A program made the translations under genes and the position numbers. Below are positions 41,399 to 50,462 of a DNA stretch of 64,000 nt, one piece after another. The first letter of the stretch is position 1. Each line of letters begins with the position of its first letter. The notes below the pieces were generated by a model. The model did not search any database, was not told where the DNA came from, and saw only the letters and a program-made list of their open reading frames with translations. Source of the DNA: Mycolicibacterium sp. CBMA 247 (GTDB lineage Bacteria > Actinomycetota > Actinomycetes > Mycobacteriales > Mycobacteriaceae); contig NZ_VTGX01000001.1 in NCBI RefSeq assembly GCF_009729095.1, positions 1,984,001-2,048,000 of the forward strand, given 5' to 3'.

Positions 41399-42295
41399 TC
41401 AGCCCTGGAAGACCCTGATCCAGTCGACCAGCATCTCGGCCGGGTAGTTACCCCCACTGGGATCGCGGCCACCCGAGCCGCCGATGGCGATGTTGAACAC
41501 CGGCACCAGGGTGTAGCCCGGGTCGTTGAAAGGCCAGTCGTCCAACGAGTTCGCCGGGACCGAGAAGAAGGGTTCCATGCCCGGGGCATAGTCCTTCCAG
41601 AAGTACATGCCCTGCGGCGTCCACGACATCCGCCAGGTGTGCCACCCGCTGTCGATGGGGTGCGGGTCGGTGGCGAACGACTCACCGTCCAGCCGGGCGT
41701 GCACCGTGCTGCCCGAAGGCCAGTCACGGTTGCCGTACCACTCCACCAGGTCAACCTCGCCACCGCGGACGGGATCTTCATTGAGAAGCCAGAACGCCGG
41801 CCAGGCACCGTCGGTCAGGCAGTTGAGCTTGACCCGGGCCTCCCAGGTGGTGCCGACGCCACCGCGCCAGTTTCCGACGACCTTGGCGCTGACATACTTC
41901 TCCTGGATCGTGGTGCCCGGGCCGCGCGTCGCGCGGATTACCAGGTTGCCGTTGCCGTCCTGGAATGCGTGCTCCGTATCGGTGGAGTACCGCCCCATGT
42001 TGAACGGCTTGTCCCACTCGACCGGATTCTTGATCATTTCGCGGTCCGGCACGAGGTGCCACCACGCCGGGTCCGGCGGAGACCCGGCCGGACCGTTGAA
42101 CTCATCCTGGAACACGAAGGTCTGTGACGCCGCGGCGGCAGCCGGGGGTGTGGGCGCTCCTGGTGCAGCCGGACGCGGTCCGGGCGGGTTGTCACCAACG
42201 CCCGGGTCGGCGTTGGCCGTCCCGACAGGCAACGCTGTGGCAGCCACCCCTAGACCCATCATGAACATCACACTGCGACGATCCATCTCAGGCAC
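41399..42295 (-). CDS. Secreted GH16 endo-glucanase (Rv0315 type)
   Basis: 298 aa. GTG 42295 follows TAAAGT (42307-42302) by 6 bases, so leaderless; ATG 42286 is the alternative. Signal peptide MDRRSVMFMMGLGVAATALPVGTANA has twin arginines and may be Tat. The GH16 catalytic motif ExDxxE is seen in GGEVDLVEWYG, with jellyroll segments GNWRGGVGTTWEARVKL and WHTWRMSWTPQGMYFW. It should cleave beta-1,3(4)-glucans outside the cell. M. tuberculosis Rv0315 has similar length and neighbourhood. A Pro/Ala linker precedes the domain. Confidence 0.88.
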   Translation of the reverse strand: MPEMDRRSVMFMMGLGVAATALPVGTANADPGVGDNPPGPRPAAPGAPTPPAAAAASQTFVFQDEFNGPAGSPPDPAWWHLVPDREMIKNPVEWDKPFNMGRYSTDTEHAFQDGNGNLVIRATRGPGTTIQEKYVSAKVVGNWRGGVGTTWEARVKLNCLTDGAWPAFWLLNEDPVRGGEVDLVEWYGNRDWPSGSTVHARLDGESFATDPHPIDSGWHTWRMSWTPQGMYFWKDYAPGMEPFFSVPANSLDDWPFNDPGYTLVPVFNIAIGGSGGRDPSGGNYPAEMLVDWIRVFQG

Positions 42296-42373
42296 AGCAG
42301 AACTTTAACCGAACGGCCACAGACATACCCGATCCCTGCCCAAAGTTCCGTGGCGCCAGACGAGTTTTCCCAG

Positions 42374-42817
42374 CTAGGGACACAGGGCAGGCGCGTCGTC
42401 ACGCAGCGCAGCCTCGACGGGCAGCGTGTAGGTCACGACGACATCGGCGTCGTGGACCCCTTCATTGGCCACCTGGTGGGCCACCCCACCCGGAATGACG
42501 ACCATCTGGCCTGCGGTGTACACGGCTGGTGCACAGTTGCCCGCACTCCGCACCACCACCGCGCCCCCGTTGATCACCGACTGCTCTGGCCCGGGATGGG
42601 TGTGCCAACCGCTACTGGCCCCGGGTTTGAGCAGCAGGCTCTGCACATACAGCGTGGTGGGCTGTCCCGCGGTGACGACCCAAACCGGTGTGGTGGTCGT
42701 GCCTTTGCCGAGATCGGTGCGCACCACGTCGCCCTCGGCGGGGGTGGCTGCCGCCGGGGCGGAAGACAGACAGGTGGCAGCGACGACGCCGACAAGGACG
42801 GCACGGATGCGGTTCAC
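42374..42817 (-). CDS. Secreted single-domain cupin
   Basis: 147 aa from GTG 42815-42817 with GGGAGGGA just upstream. Signal peptide RIRAVLVGVVAATCLSSAPAAA. Cupin motif 1 SGWHTHPGPEQSVINGGAVVV carries the two metal His and the Glu; motif 2 PGGVAHQVANEG holds the third His. A metal-binding small beta-barrel outside the cytoplasm; the ligand or reaction is unknown. It lies 78 bases upstream of the GH16 gene on the same strand. Confidence 0.82.
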   Translation of the reverse strand: MNRIRAVLVGVVAATCLSSAPAAATPAEGDVVRTDLGKGTTTTPVWVVTAGQPTTLYVQSLLLKPGASSGWHTHPGPEQSVINGGAVVVRSAGNCAPAVYTAGQMVVIPGGVAHQVANEGVHDADVVVTYTLPVEAALRDDAPALCP

Positions 42818-42866
42818 GGTCCCTCCCGATTCTTGACCGAAAGGTACCTTCCCTAGCGGGTTTTCG

Positions 42867-44729
42867 TCACGGATAGGGCTGGAATGGATTCTGCGGCTGC
42901 GGCTGATAGGGGTACTGCGGCTGCTGCTGATACGGGTTCTGCGGCTCTCCCCGGTTCGGCACCTGGATCGGAATGGGCACCGGGACGAACGGCACGGTGA
43001 CGTACGTCGTCGTCATCGGGTTCGTCGTTGTGGTGGTCGTGGTCGGCACCGTGGTGGTAGTCGTCGTGGTCGTCGGCGTCGTTGTCGTGGTCGTCGGCGC
43101 CGTTGTGGTCGTTGTGGTTGTCGTGATGGGCGGTGGCGTGGTCGTCTGCGTGACGACGCGCGTTTCTGTCACCGGTGGCGGCGGAGCTTGGGTCACGGTG
43201 ACCGGCGGCGGCGCGGGCGCCTGGGTCACCGGCTCAGGGGCCGGCGGCGGCTCGACCGGAGGCGGCGGCGGGGGCTCGACCGGGCTGGGTGCCGGTTCCT
43301 GCGGCACCGGCTTGGGTTCGGCCGTCTTGACGTCCGAGCTCGGCGCGGTGCCCGTGGCACTGGTCAGTGCATACGTCACACCACCGATGGCGACCAGGAC
43401 CAGGGCCGCGGCCACGGCGAAGACCGTCAACGGCAACCGCTCCCACCCGCCGCGCGGCTGCTCGATCGGGCCGGTCGGCGGAACGTACTGCACCGCAGGA
43501 CGCGCAGCGGTCTCACTGCCGTAGGACTCCACCAGATCCGGCCCGGTGTAGGGCACCACGTCGTCGCCGTCTTCGTCCTCCGACCAGGCCAGCGCGCGGA
43601 AGGTCGACGACCCTTCACCCGGAGAACCGGCTGCGCCGGAGGGGATTCCGGCCGTCGGCGCCACTGCGGCCACACCCAGGGTCGGCGCCATACCGGTTCG
43701 CGCATCGGAGTCCGCGACATAGGCGGCCGACAGCGCGGCACCGATCGCGGCATCCAGTGCGGGCTGCGGAGTGGTCACCACCACAGCGCGCGAATGTTCC
43801 GAAAGCTGTTGGGTGACAAGAGGAATGCTCGCGCCACCGCCGATGGTCACCACCGCAGAGATCTCAGGCCAACCAATCCCGTTGCGCTCCAAGGCCTTTT
43901 CCAGCGCGTCCAGCACACCGGCGAGCGGCGCCTGCATCAGCGTCTCGAGTTCGGTGCGGGTCACCCGCACGGTGGCGGAATACCCGGGTAGCTCGACCAC
44001 GAGATCGGTCGCGGTATCCGCCGACAAGCGTTCCTTGGCCTGACGGCATTCCTCGCGCAGCCGGGCCAAAGACCCGACCGCCGCGGTACCTGCCGGATCG
44101 ATACCGCCGGCCTGGGCGACACCGTCGAGCACATGCGTCAGCAGAGCCTGGTCGATCTGGTCCCCGGAGAAATCCGGATAGCGGGTGGTCTCGTCGAGCG
44201 GCTCGAACGCCGATGCGGCGTCGGCCAGCGTGATGCTGGTGCCGCCACCACCGAAGTCCAGCAGTGCCACCACGCCGTTGGGCGGCAGGCCCGGGTTGGC
44301 CCGCAGGGCCGCCAGGGAGGCGACGGCGTCGGGGATGAGCCGGGCCGGCATCCCGGCGCGGGACAGGCTGGGATTGGTGCGCAGCGCGTTGCGCAGGGCG
44401 CGCAAGGTGGGCGCCCCCCAGTGCGCGGGCACCGCGATGGCCAACTGCTCGGAGGGGCCGCCGACGAGCTCCACCATCGCGTCGAGGGCCTCGACCAGCA
44501 GGGTGTCGGCCGGATAGGACGCGCCGTCGGGCGCCACCAGCGGCACCGGGTCGCCGACCCGCTCGACGAACCCGCTCAGGGTGAGACCGTGACCGGATTC
44601 GGGCATGCCGACCTGCGGCGTCCGGTCGGCCGACAGAGTCAACACCGAACGCCTGCTGACAGGTTGATTGCCGACGCGCGCCGCAACCAAGTTGGTGGTC
44701 CCGATCGACAACCCCAACGGGCCGCTCAT
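42867..44729 (-). CDS. Hsp70/actin-like membrane protein with Pro/Thr tail (Rv0312 type)
   Basis: 620 aa from ATG 44727-44729 (MSGPLGLSIGTTNLVAA). Rv0312, also 620 aa, is the match by length, layout and neighbours. The N-terminal Hsp70-like ATPase has phosphate-1 LGLSIGTTNLVAA, phosphate-2 DFGGGGTSITLAD and VTIGGGASIPLVTQQLSE. There is no substrate-binding domain; one TM helix (LTVFAVAAALVLVAIGGVTYAL) and a long Pro/Thr tail ending in Gln/Pro/Tyr-rich QNPYQQQPQYPY follow. It is paralogous to 2724-4502, where GMTNLVAAREG matches GTTNLVAARVG. Function not established. Confidence 0.85.
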   Translation of the reverse strand: MSGPLGLSIGTTNLVAARVGNQPVSRRSVLTLSADRTPQVGMPESGHGLTLSGFVERVGDPVPLVAPDGASYPADTLLVEALDAMVELVGGPSEQLAIAVPAHWGAPTLRALRNALRTNPSLSRAGMPARLIPDAVASLAALRANPGLPPNGVVALLDFGGGGTSITLADAASAFEPLDETTRYPDFSGDQIDQALLTHVLDGVAQAGGIDPAGTAAVGSLARLREECRQAKERLSADTATDLVVELPGYSATVRVTRTELETLMQAPLAGVLDALEKALERNGIGWPEISAVVTIGGGASIPLVTQQLSEHSRAVVVTTPQPALDAAIGAALSAAYVADSDARTGMAPTLGVAAVAPTAGIPSGAAGSPGEGSSTFRALAWSEDEDGDDVVPYTGPDLVESYGSETAARPAVQYVPPTGPIEQPRGGWERLPLTVFAVAAALVLVAIGGVTYALTSATGTAPSSDVKTAEPKPVPQEPAPSPVEPPPPPPVEPPPAPEPVTQAPAPPPVTVTQAPPPPVTETRVVTQTTTPPPITTTTTTTTAPTTTTTTPTTTTTTTTVPTTTTTTTNPMTTTYVTVPFVPVPIPIQVPNRGEPQNPYQQQPQYPYQPQPQNPFQPYP

Positions 44730-44966
44730 AACGCACGTCACACTAGCCGCAGTGCGGTCTCGCAGCCGTCCGACACTCCGCGCCGGCCGACCCAAGCATG
44801 TTCCGCCGGTGCGGCTTTGACACCTTCAGCAACGCCCAGTAAATACGCAGGAACGACGGTGGTCACCGTGGACAACGGTCGGCCCGATAGCCCCGCAAAG
44901 ACTTTCGCCACCTGCGACCTTCCCCGTTCCGAATAAGCACTGACCCGCTGCGGCAGGTGTGCTCAA

Positions 44967-45434
44967 ATGTCGGGCATGGGTGACATCGACGACATCAAGC
45001 AAGTCAAGTACCGGTACCTGCGTGCACTGGACACCAAGCACTGGGACGAATTCGCCGACACCCTCACCGAGGACATCGTGGGTGACTACGGGCAGTCGCA
45101 GGGCCAGGCCCTGCACTTCACCGATCGCGACTCGCTGGTGGATTACATGAAGGCGTCACTGGGCCCGGAGGTCATCACCGAGCATCGCGTCGCACACCCG
45201 GAGATCGAGGTCAACGGCGACGAGGCCACCGCCACCTGGTACCTGCAGGACCGGGTGATCGTCCCCAGCGTGAACTTCATGTTGTTCGGGTCGGCGTTCT
45301 ATCACGACCGCTACCGGCGGACCGCCGACGGCTGGAAGATCAGCGGAACCGGTTACGACCGCACCTACGACGCCACCATCTCGTTGGAGGGGCTCAACTT
45401 CAAGCTGGAACTCGGTGCCGCCCTTAATATCTGA
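44967..45434 (+). CDS. SnoaL-4-like protein (Rv0310c region)
   Basis: 155 aa from ATG 44967 (ATG 44976 also possible). SnoaL/NTF2-fold signals: DIKQVKYRYLRALDTKHWDEFADTLTED, the catalytic-pocket region HRVAHPEIEVNGDEATATWYLQDR, and RYRRTADGWKISGTGYDRTY. The family includes dehydratases and isomerases; the substrate is unknown. The corresponding place in M. tuberculosis holds Rv0310c. It is convergent with, and ends 3 bases before, the L,D-transpeptidase-like gene. Confidence 0.8.
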   Translation: MSGMGDIDDIKQVKYRYLRALDTKHWDEFADTLTEDIVGDYGQSQGQALHFTDRDSLVDYMKASLGPEVITEHRVAHPEIEVNGDEATATWYLQDRVIVPSVNFMLFGSAFYHDRYRRTADGWKISGTGYDRTYDATISLEGLNFKLELGAALNI

Positions 45435-45437
45435 CGG

Positions 45438-46091
45438 CTATTTCGCGATCGCGATGACGGCGCCCGGCCGTAGCCACTGCATGATCTGCACCAGGGTGCC
45501 GTCATCGATCGCCACGCAGCCGGCCGTCGGCCCGCCGTCGGTGGTGTGAACGAAGAACGCGCCACCGTTGCCGGGCACCCTGGCCTTGTTGACGCCCATC
45601 ACCACGGCGTGTTTGTACGCCGAGATGTCCAGGTTCTCGGTTCCGCTGCTGAGATCGGTGTTGAACGGGCACTGCGCCTTCTGGCACACCTGCATGGTGT
45701 TGTAGGTCGGGCTCTTCATGTCGCCGTCCCACCAATGGTCCGGGGTGACCTGCACGTACTGCAGTCCGCCGCCCGGATTCGGTGCGGTACCGAAGGCGAA
45801 GTCGAGGGTGAACACTCCCATGGGGGTCTTCATCTCACCGTCATGGGTCTGCGGAGCCATCCCGCTGGAACCGATGTTGGCCGGGATCCCGGCGGCGATC
45901 GGCTGCCATCCGGCGGGCGCGCGTTGCCAGACATCCATCTTGGCCTTCGAACCACCCACCCCGACAACAGAAATCACCTGGGTCGCCGACCCCACCGAGG
46001 AGGCGAACCAGGGCGGATCAACGGCACCGGCTGTGGGCGCGCATGCCAGCGCCAGCACCCCCGCGCACAGCATGGCGAACAGTCGGCGCAT
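45438..46091 (-). CDS. Secreted L,D-transpeptidase-like (YkuD) protein, Rv0309 type
   Basis: 217 aa from ATG 46089-46091. Signal peptide RRLFAMLCAGVLALACAPTAGA. The YkuD-like core ends in a catalytic-type segment HTTDGGPTAGCVAIDD, with Cys in the position of the L,D-transpeptidase nucleophile and an upstream His. The mature protein is shorter than canonical Ldt enzymes and lacks Ig domains. Rv0309 has the same size and place. A cell-wall role is likely; cross-linking activity is not proven by sequence. Confidence 0.85.
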   Translation of the reverse strand: MRRLFAMLCAGVLALACAPTAGAVDPPWFASSVGSATQVISVVGVGGSKAKMDVWQRAPAGWQPIAAGIPANIGSSGMAPQTHDGEMKTPMGVFTLDFAFGTAPNPGGGLQYVQVTPDHWWDGDMKSPTYNTMQVCQKAQCPFNTDLSSGTENLDISAYKHAVVMGVNKARVPGNGGAFFVHTTDGGPTAGCVAIDDGTLVQIMQWLRPGAVIAIAK

Positions 46092-46142
46092 CCGTCCATC
46101 GTCGTTGGCTTCCCTCTCGGCCGGGTAAAGCTTGGAGCACGA

Positions 46143-46799
46143 TCAGGTCGCGACGGCCAGGTCGCCTGCCCTGACGGCCGGATATGGCGGGACAAGCAGG
46201 AACACCGCCGCGAACCAGACGTAGCCCAGCGCCCACCCGGCCACCACATCGGAGGGATGGTGGACGTTCAGCACGACCCGTCCCACGCCGATCGCCACCA
46301 CGACCAGCGCCCCGGCGGCCACCCACCAGCCCCGCGCCGGCGCGCGCAGCAAGGGCCAGGCGAGCGCCAGCAAGGCCAGCACCGCGACCATCACGCCCAA
46401 CGCGTGTCCGGACGGGAACGAGGTGGAGGGGACGTGGACCAGCGCCGTCACGGGACGGGGGCGGTCCGCCAGGGCCTTGGCCACCTCGGTCGTCACCGCG
46501 CTGAGCACCACGGTCAACGCCAGGAACAACGCGATGCGGCGGCGTCGACGCACCAGGGCGACGACGATCATCACCAATGCCAGCAATCGGAACGCAAAGG
46601 GCCCGAGCACCGTGCAGAACACGTTCCACGCGGTCACCCAGCCCGGGTGCGCCGAGCCGTACCGGTACGGACCCGCCAGCCCGGCGGCGTCGAGGTCGGC
46701 CAGCCATCCCCACTTCATCGCGTAGCCGATCCACAGCGCCGCATACACCGCAGCGGCTAGCACCGCGGTCACTATCAGCCATCTCGCACGGGTTCCCAC
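46143..46799 (-). CDS. PAP2-family membrane phosphatase (Rv0308 type)
   Basis: 218 aa from GTG 46797-46799, chosen so that it does not run into the divergent gene; the frame to 46997 is rejected. About six TM helices. The three PAP2 motifs are present: KALADRPRP, PSTSFPSGHALG and RVVLNVHHPSDVVAGW. It removes phosphate from a lipid phosphate such as decaprenyl pyrophosphate or phosphatidic acid on the periplasmic face; which one is unknown. It matches Rv0308 in place and length. The promoter region overlaps that of the divergent gene at 46858. Confidence 0.9.
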   Translation of the reverse strand: MGTRARWLIVTAVLAAAVYAALWIGYAMKWGWLADLDAAGLAGPYRYGSAHPGWVTAWNVFCTVLGPFAFRLLALVMIVVALVRRRRRIALFLALTVVLSAVTTEVAKALADRPRPVTALVHVPSTSFPSGHALGVMVAVLALLALAWPLLRAPARGWWVAAGALVVVAIGVGRVVLNVHHPSDVVAGWALGYVWFAAVFLLVPPYPAVRAGDLAVAT

Positions 46800-46857
46800 C
46801 AGATAATCTCTACCAGCTCCAACCGTTCTGCCATGTTTGCGCGCTACCGTCGAAGGC

Positions 46858-47340
46858 ATGGCACTGATCCTGCGAAAGCTGATGCACATCGGCGGACTGC
46901 CGGAGGGTCTGCGGGCGGAGGCCGAGGCCGAAGGCATCCTGTTCCTGGCCGAGTACATCCCGGTGACCAGGCGTTTCACCGGATCGATTCCGGGCACTCG
47001 ATCGGCGGGCAGTGTCGCCAGCTACGCCGGATCGGTGGTTCTGACGAACTACCGCGCATTGGCGACCATGTCCACCCTCCCCAAGCTCGCCGGCCGTAGC
47101 ATCGACCAGCCGTGGTCAGCACCACAGGTCGGTGCGGTGCACGCCGAGTTCAGCGCGACCGGACTGACCGTGAAGGCCGATCTGGCCGCCATCGATCGGC
47201 GCTGCCACGGCCAGTTGTCGCTGCACTACAAGACCGCGATTCCGGCCGAGGTGCTGATGGGGCTGCCCCGCCGGTCGCTGGCCTTCGACGTGGGACCCGA
47301 ATACGTATTTCGCGCGGTCGGCGTGCAGTACCACCCGTAG
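46858..47340 (+). CDS. Conserved hypothetical, Rv0307c type
   Basis: 160 aa from ATG 46858, with TACCGT (46845-46850) 7 bases upstream, predicting a leaderless mRNA. The length equals Rv0307c (160 aa), which has the same neighbours. It starts ALILRKLMHIGGLPEGLRAEAEAEGILFLAEYIPV, with later strands RFTGSIPGTRSAGSVASYAGSVVLTNYRALATMSTLP. No TM helix or signal. It has a beta-rich, PH-like look but no family is recognised. Function unknown. Confidence 0.75.
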   Translation: MALILRKLMHIGGLPEGLRAEAEAEGILFLAEYIPVTRRFTGSIPGTRSAGSVASYAGSVVLTNYRALATMSTLPKLAGRSIDQPWSAPQVGAVHAEFSATGLTVKADLAAIDRRCHGQLSLHYKTAIPAEVLMGLPRRSLAFDVGPEYVFRAVGVQYHP

Positions 47341-47439
47341 CAAACTCGGCTGCGCGAACAACTTGCTCTCGATGAGCCAAACGGTTGCCAGCCGGGGGCT
47401 AAGGCGGTTCGGTCTTGGCGTGGACGGAAGGAATGTGAC

Positions 47440-48894
47440 GTGACCGAGCCGCAACGGCCGAACCTGCTGATCGTGCACTGGCATGATCTCGGGCGCTATC
47501 TCGGCGTGTACGGCCACCCGGATGTGGCCAGCCCGCACCTCGATCAGCTCGCCGCCGAGGGGATCCTGTTCACCCGCGCGCATGCCACCGCTCCGTTGTG
47601 CTCACCGTCGCGGGGTTCACTGTTCACCGGCCGGTACCCGCAGAGCAACGGCTTGGTGGGCCTGGCGCATCACGGCTGGGAGTACCGCGCCGGAGTGCGT
47701 ACCCTACCCCACCTACTCGCCGAATCAGGTTGGTACACAGCACTGTTCGGCATGCAGCACGAGACCTCATACCCCGCCAACCTGGGCTACGACGAGTTCG
47801 ACGTGTCGAATGCGTACTGCGAGTACGTGGTCGAGCAGGCCACCGCGTGGCTGGCCGATCCGCCGCGGCAACCGTTCCTGCTGAGCGCCGGATTCTTCGA
47901 GACGCACCGGCCCTATCCGCGCGAGAGATACGAACCGGCCGAGGCCGACGAGGTGGCCGTCCCCGACTACCTGCCCGACACCGACGAGGTGCGTGGGGAT
48001 CTCGCCGAGTTCTACGGGTCGATCGCGGTGGCTGACGCGAAGGTCGGCGAACTGCTCGGCACGTTGGAACAGACCGGGCTCGATCAGGACACCTGGGTGG
48101 TGTTCATGACCGATCATGGACCGGCGCTGCCCCGGGCCAAGTCGACCCTGTACGACGCGGGCACCGGCATCGCGTTGATCGTGCGTCCACCGCGCGGCTC
48201 CGGCATCGCGCCGCGCCGCTACGACGAATTGTTCAGCGGGGTCGATCTGCTGCCCACCCTGCTGGAGTTGCTCGGCGTCGAGATCCCCGACGAGGTCGAG
48301 GGCCTGACACACGCCAGCAACCTCACGGCATCGTCTTCGGAAACGGATCAGATCCGCTCCGAGGTGTACACCACAAAGACGTACCACGATTCTTTCGATC
48401 CAATTCGTGCCATTCGCACCAAGGAATACAGCTATATCCAGAATTACGCGGCGCGACCATTGTTGGACCTGCCCTGGGATATCGCCGACAGCCCACCCGG
48501 ACGTGCACTCGGCGACCGGGTCCTCACACCCCGGCCCGGCCGCGAACTGTACGACCTCCTCGCGGACCCGACAGAGCGCAACAACCTGCTAGGAGCCGAT
48601 TCCACCGACAAGGCCGAGGCGATCGCCGACGATCTCGCACTATTACTGAACGATTGGCGCCAGAAGACCCTCGATGTCATCCCCTCCGAATTCGCCGGCA
48701 CCCGGATATCGGAGCGTTACGCCGAAACTTATCTGCACTGTTGTCACTCGCCGAATGCCGGATCGAACGGTAGACGATCCGACGGGCACACAGACCCGTT
48801 CGGCGGCGGCCGTAAGTCGACCAGATACTCACGCACGGCACGGTCGACACACACACTCGGATCCGACACGCTCACATGGCCGTACCCGTCGTGA
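47440..48894 (+). CDS. Sulfatase, cytoplasmic type (Rv0296c family)
   Basis: 484 aa from GTG 47440 with GGAAGGAA upstream. Formylglycine motif CSPSR is at residues 54-58, followed by GSLFTGRYPQSNG. Metal-binding and catalytic segments: HWHDLG near the start and FMTDHGPALPRAK. No signal peptide. Rv0296c is the nearest named match by place. The C-terminal ~50 residues (from about CCHSPNAGSNG) are antisense to the end of the convergent hydrolase gene (151-base overlap) and look non-native, so a lost stop codon is possible. Confidence 0.85.
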   Translation: MTEPQRPNLLIVHWHDLGRYLGVYGHPDVASPHLDQLAAEGILFTRAHATAPLCSPSRGSLFTGRYPQSNGLVGLAHHGWEYRAGVRTLPHLLAESGWYTALFGMQHETSYPANLGYDEFDVSNAYCEYVVEQATAWLADPPRQPFLLSAGFFETHRPYPRERYEPAEADEVAVPDYLPDTDEVRGDLAEFYGSIAVADAKVGELLGTLEQTGLDQDTWVVFMTDHGPALPRAKSTLYDAGTGIALIVRPPRGSGIAPRRYDELFSGVDLLPTLLELLGVEIPDEVEGLTHASNLTASSSETDQIRSEVYTTKTYHDSFDPIRAIRTKEYSYIQNYAARPLLDLPWDIADSPPGRALGDRVLTPRPGRELYDLLADPTERNNLLGADSTDKAEAIADDLALLLNDWRQKTLDVIPSEFAGTRISERYAETYLHCCHSPNAGSNGRRSDGHTDPFGGGRKSTRYSRTARSTHTLGSDTLTWPYPS

Positions 48895-50249
48895 GTAAGC
48901 AGCACCGCGTTACCCAGCAGACCGGCGACCGATTGTGCGTTCCGGTACGGAGTGTTGGGGTCGTGCGTCGTACCGATCACCAGCACGGGGTTGGGGGTCA
49001 CCGCATTCCACGGGCCGGTGTAGCTGTTGGCAGCGACGGTGGTCCAGCTCGCGCAGGGCGCCCACAACCACCAGGTGAGCAGCGGACCGTAGATGGGCGT
49101 CAGACTCTTGAGCCGGTCCAGCTGCGCAGGCCAGTCGGCCGGCGCTGCGCGTGCAGGGCTGTCGGCGCAGGCCAGCGCGGCCGAGGGCGGGAGGATCTCC
49201 GGCAGCGTCGGGAACAACGTGCGCGCCTGCTCCAGCAGGGCAGAGCCGTCACCGGTGGCCGCGTCGGCCAGCCCTTGCGCCATCGCCGGCCAGTTCGCCG
49301 GTCCGGAGAGGTAGCTGTAGAGCGCGACCAGCGCTGCGCCATATGTGAGCTCGCCGGGCGGGCTGGCCGACGGGGCCGGCAGAGCGGCGTCCGACAGCCC
49401 GTCGAGGATGCCGGTGATGCGCTCGTGCACCGGGCCGGTACCGGCCAGCGCACAGGCGACGGGTCCGGCACCCTCGCAGAGCCGGGCGAACTCTGCGAGG
49501 ACCCGGTCGGTGTCCGCCATGGTGTTGGCCAGCCGATCCTCGGCACCGGCGGTGTAGGCGATCGGGTCGACGATGCTGTCGAGAGCCATGGCCCGAACCC
49601 GGGTGGGGAACAGGTTGGCGTAGGTCTGGCCGAGGAAGCTGCCGTAGGACTCGCCGTAGTAGGTCAACGTCGGGTCGCCGGCGAGTTCGCGAAGGCGCTC
49701 GAGATCACGGGCGGTGTCGGCGGTCGACACGTGCCGTAGTAGATCTCCGCTGAGCGTCGTGCACGCCTGGGCGAAATCGGTTGCCTCGGCGCTGTACGCC
49801 GCCTGCCCGGCCGGATCCGGCGGTACCGGTCGGCTGGCATAGAACTCCGCTGGGACCGTAGGGACGGAGTCCCCGAAGCAGCGGACCGGGGTGCTCGCCC
49901 CGGTGCCACGTGGGTCCCAGCTGACGACGTCGAACCGGCCGCCGCCGAGCTCCGACAATTGGGGGCCCCGGGATCGCAGCGCGTCCACCCCGGACGAGCC
50001 GGGTCCCCCTGGGTTGAAGAACATCGAACCCAACCGTGGGCGCGCCGTCGCCGGAAACCGGGCCACCGCAAGGGTGATCGCGGCTCCGTCGGGTACGGCC
50101 CAATCCAGCGGCACCGTCACAGTGGCGCATTGCAGGCCGTCTCCGCAGTCCCGCCAGGAGAGCGTGCGGTCGGGTGTGGCACCTGCTGGGGCGGATGCCA
50201 TGATCAGCATCGCCGCCGCCAGCAGTGTGCCGAGTCGTCGCATCGGCAC
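48744..50249 (-). CDS. Secreted alpha/beta hydrolase (TAP-like peptidase)
   Basis: 501 aa from GTG 50247-50249 (ATG 50243 possible). Signal peptide RRLGTLLAAAMLIMASAPAGA. The tripeptidyl-aminopeptidase-like fold is clear: oxyanion segment NPGGPGSSG, nucleophile Ser in YYGESYGSFLGQTYANLF, Asp region GTTHDPNTPYRNA and His in THDGYGHVSVSD. It would cleave peptides or esters outside the cell. A pair of Cys near the C-terminus (DPSVCVDRAVREYL..GSVCPSD) is usual in the family. Confidence 0.88.
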   Translation of the reverse strand: MPMRRLGTLLAAAMLIMASAPAGATPDRTLSWRDCGDGLQCATVTVPLDWAVPDGAAITLAVARFPATARPRLGSMFFNPGGPGSSGVDALRSRGPQLSELGGGRFDVVSWDPRGTGASTPVRCFGDSVPTVPAEFYASRPVPPDPAGQAAYSAEATDFAQACTTLSGDLLRHVSTADTARDLERLRELAGDPTLTYYGESYGSFLGQTYANLFPTRVRAMALDSIVDPIAYTAGAEDRLANTMADTDRVLAEFARLCEGAGPVACALAGTGPVHERITGILDGLSDAALPAPSASPPGELTYGAALVALYSYLSGPANWPAMAQGLADAATGDGSALLEQARTLFPTLPEILPPSAALACADSPARAAPADWPAQLDRLKSLTPIYGPLLTWWLWAPCASWTTVAANSYTGPWNAVTPNPVLVIGTTHDPNTPYRNAQSVAGLLGNAVLLTHDGYGHVSVSDPSVCVDRAVREYLVDLRPPPNGSVCPSDRLPFDPAFGE

Positions 50250-50462
50250 AGCATGTCACTGTTCGCGGTTTGTGAGCGAGAGTTGGTCCGGGCTGGTACC
50301 GTCCACCGCGAACCACACCTTCAAGCGAATGGCGCCTCACCTGCGCATACGAGGGACTGATAGCCAGCGATGCGCAGGAAAGTGTTGGTGTGCACCGACT
50401 TTGACTCGATCTAGGCACATACGTCCCGAACCCGACCCGTCCCTCTCATCCGGTTCCGTCGG

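Noticed and set aside
42990..43300. Repetitive GTGGTCGT-type DNA as a possible CRISPR or satellite array
   Set aside because: It encodes the Thr/Pro tail of the Rv0312-type protein; there are no regular unique spacers. The similar stretch at 4250-4490 is explained the same way. No CRISPR array was seen in the window.
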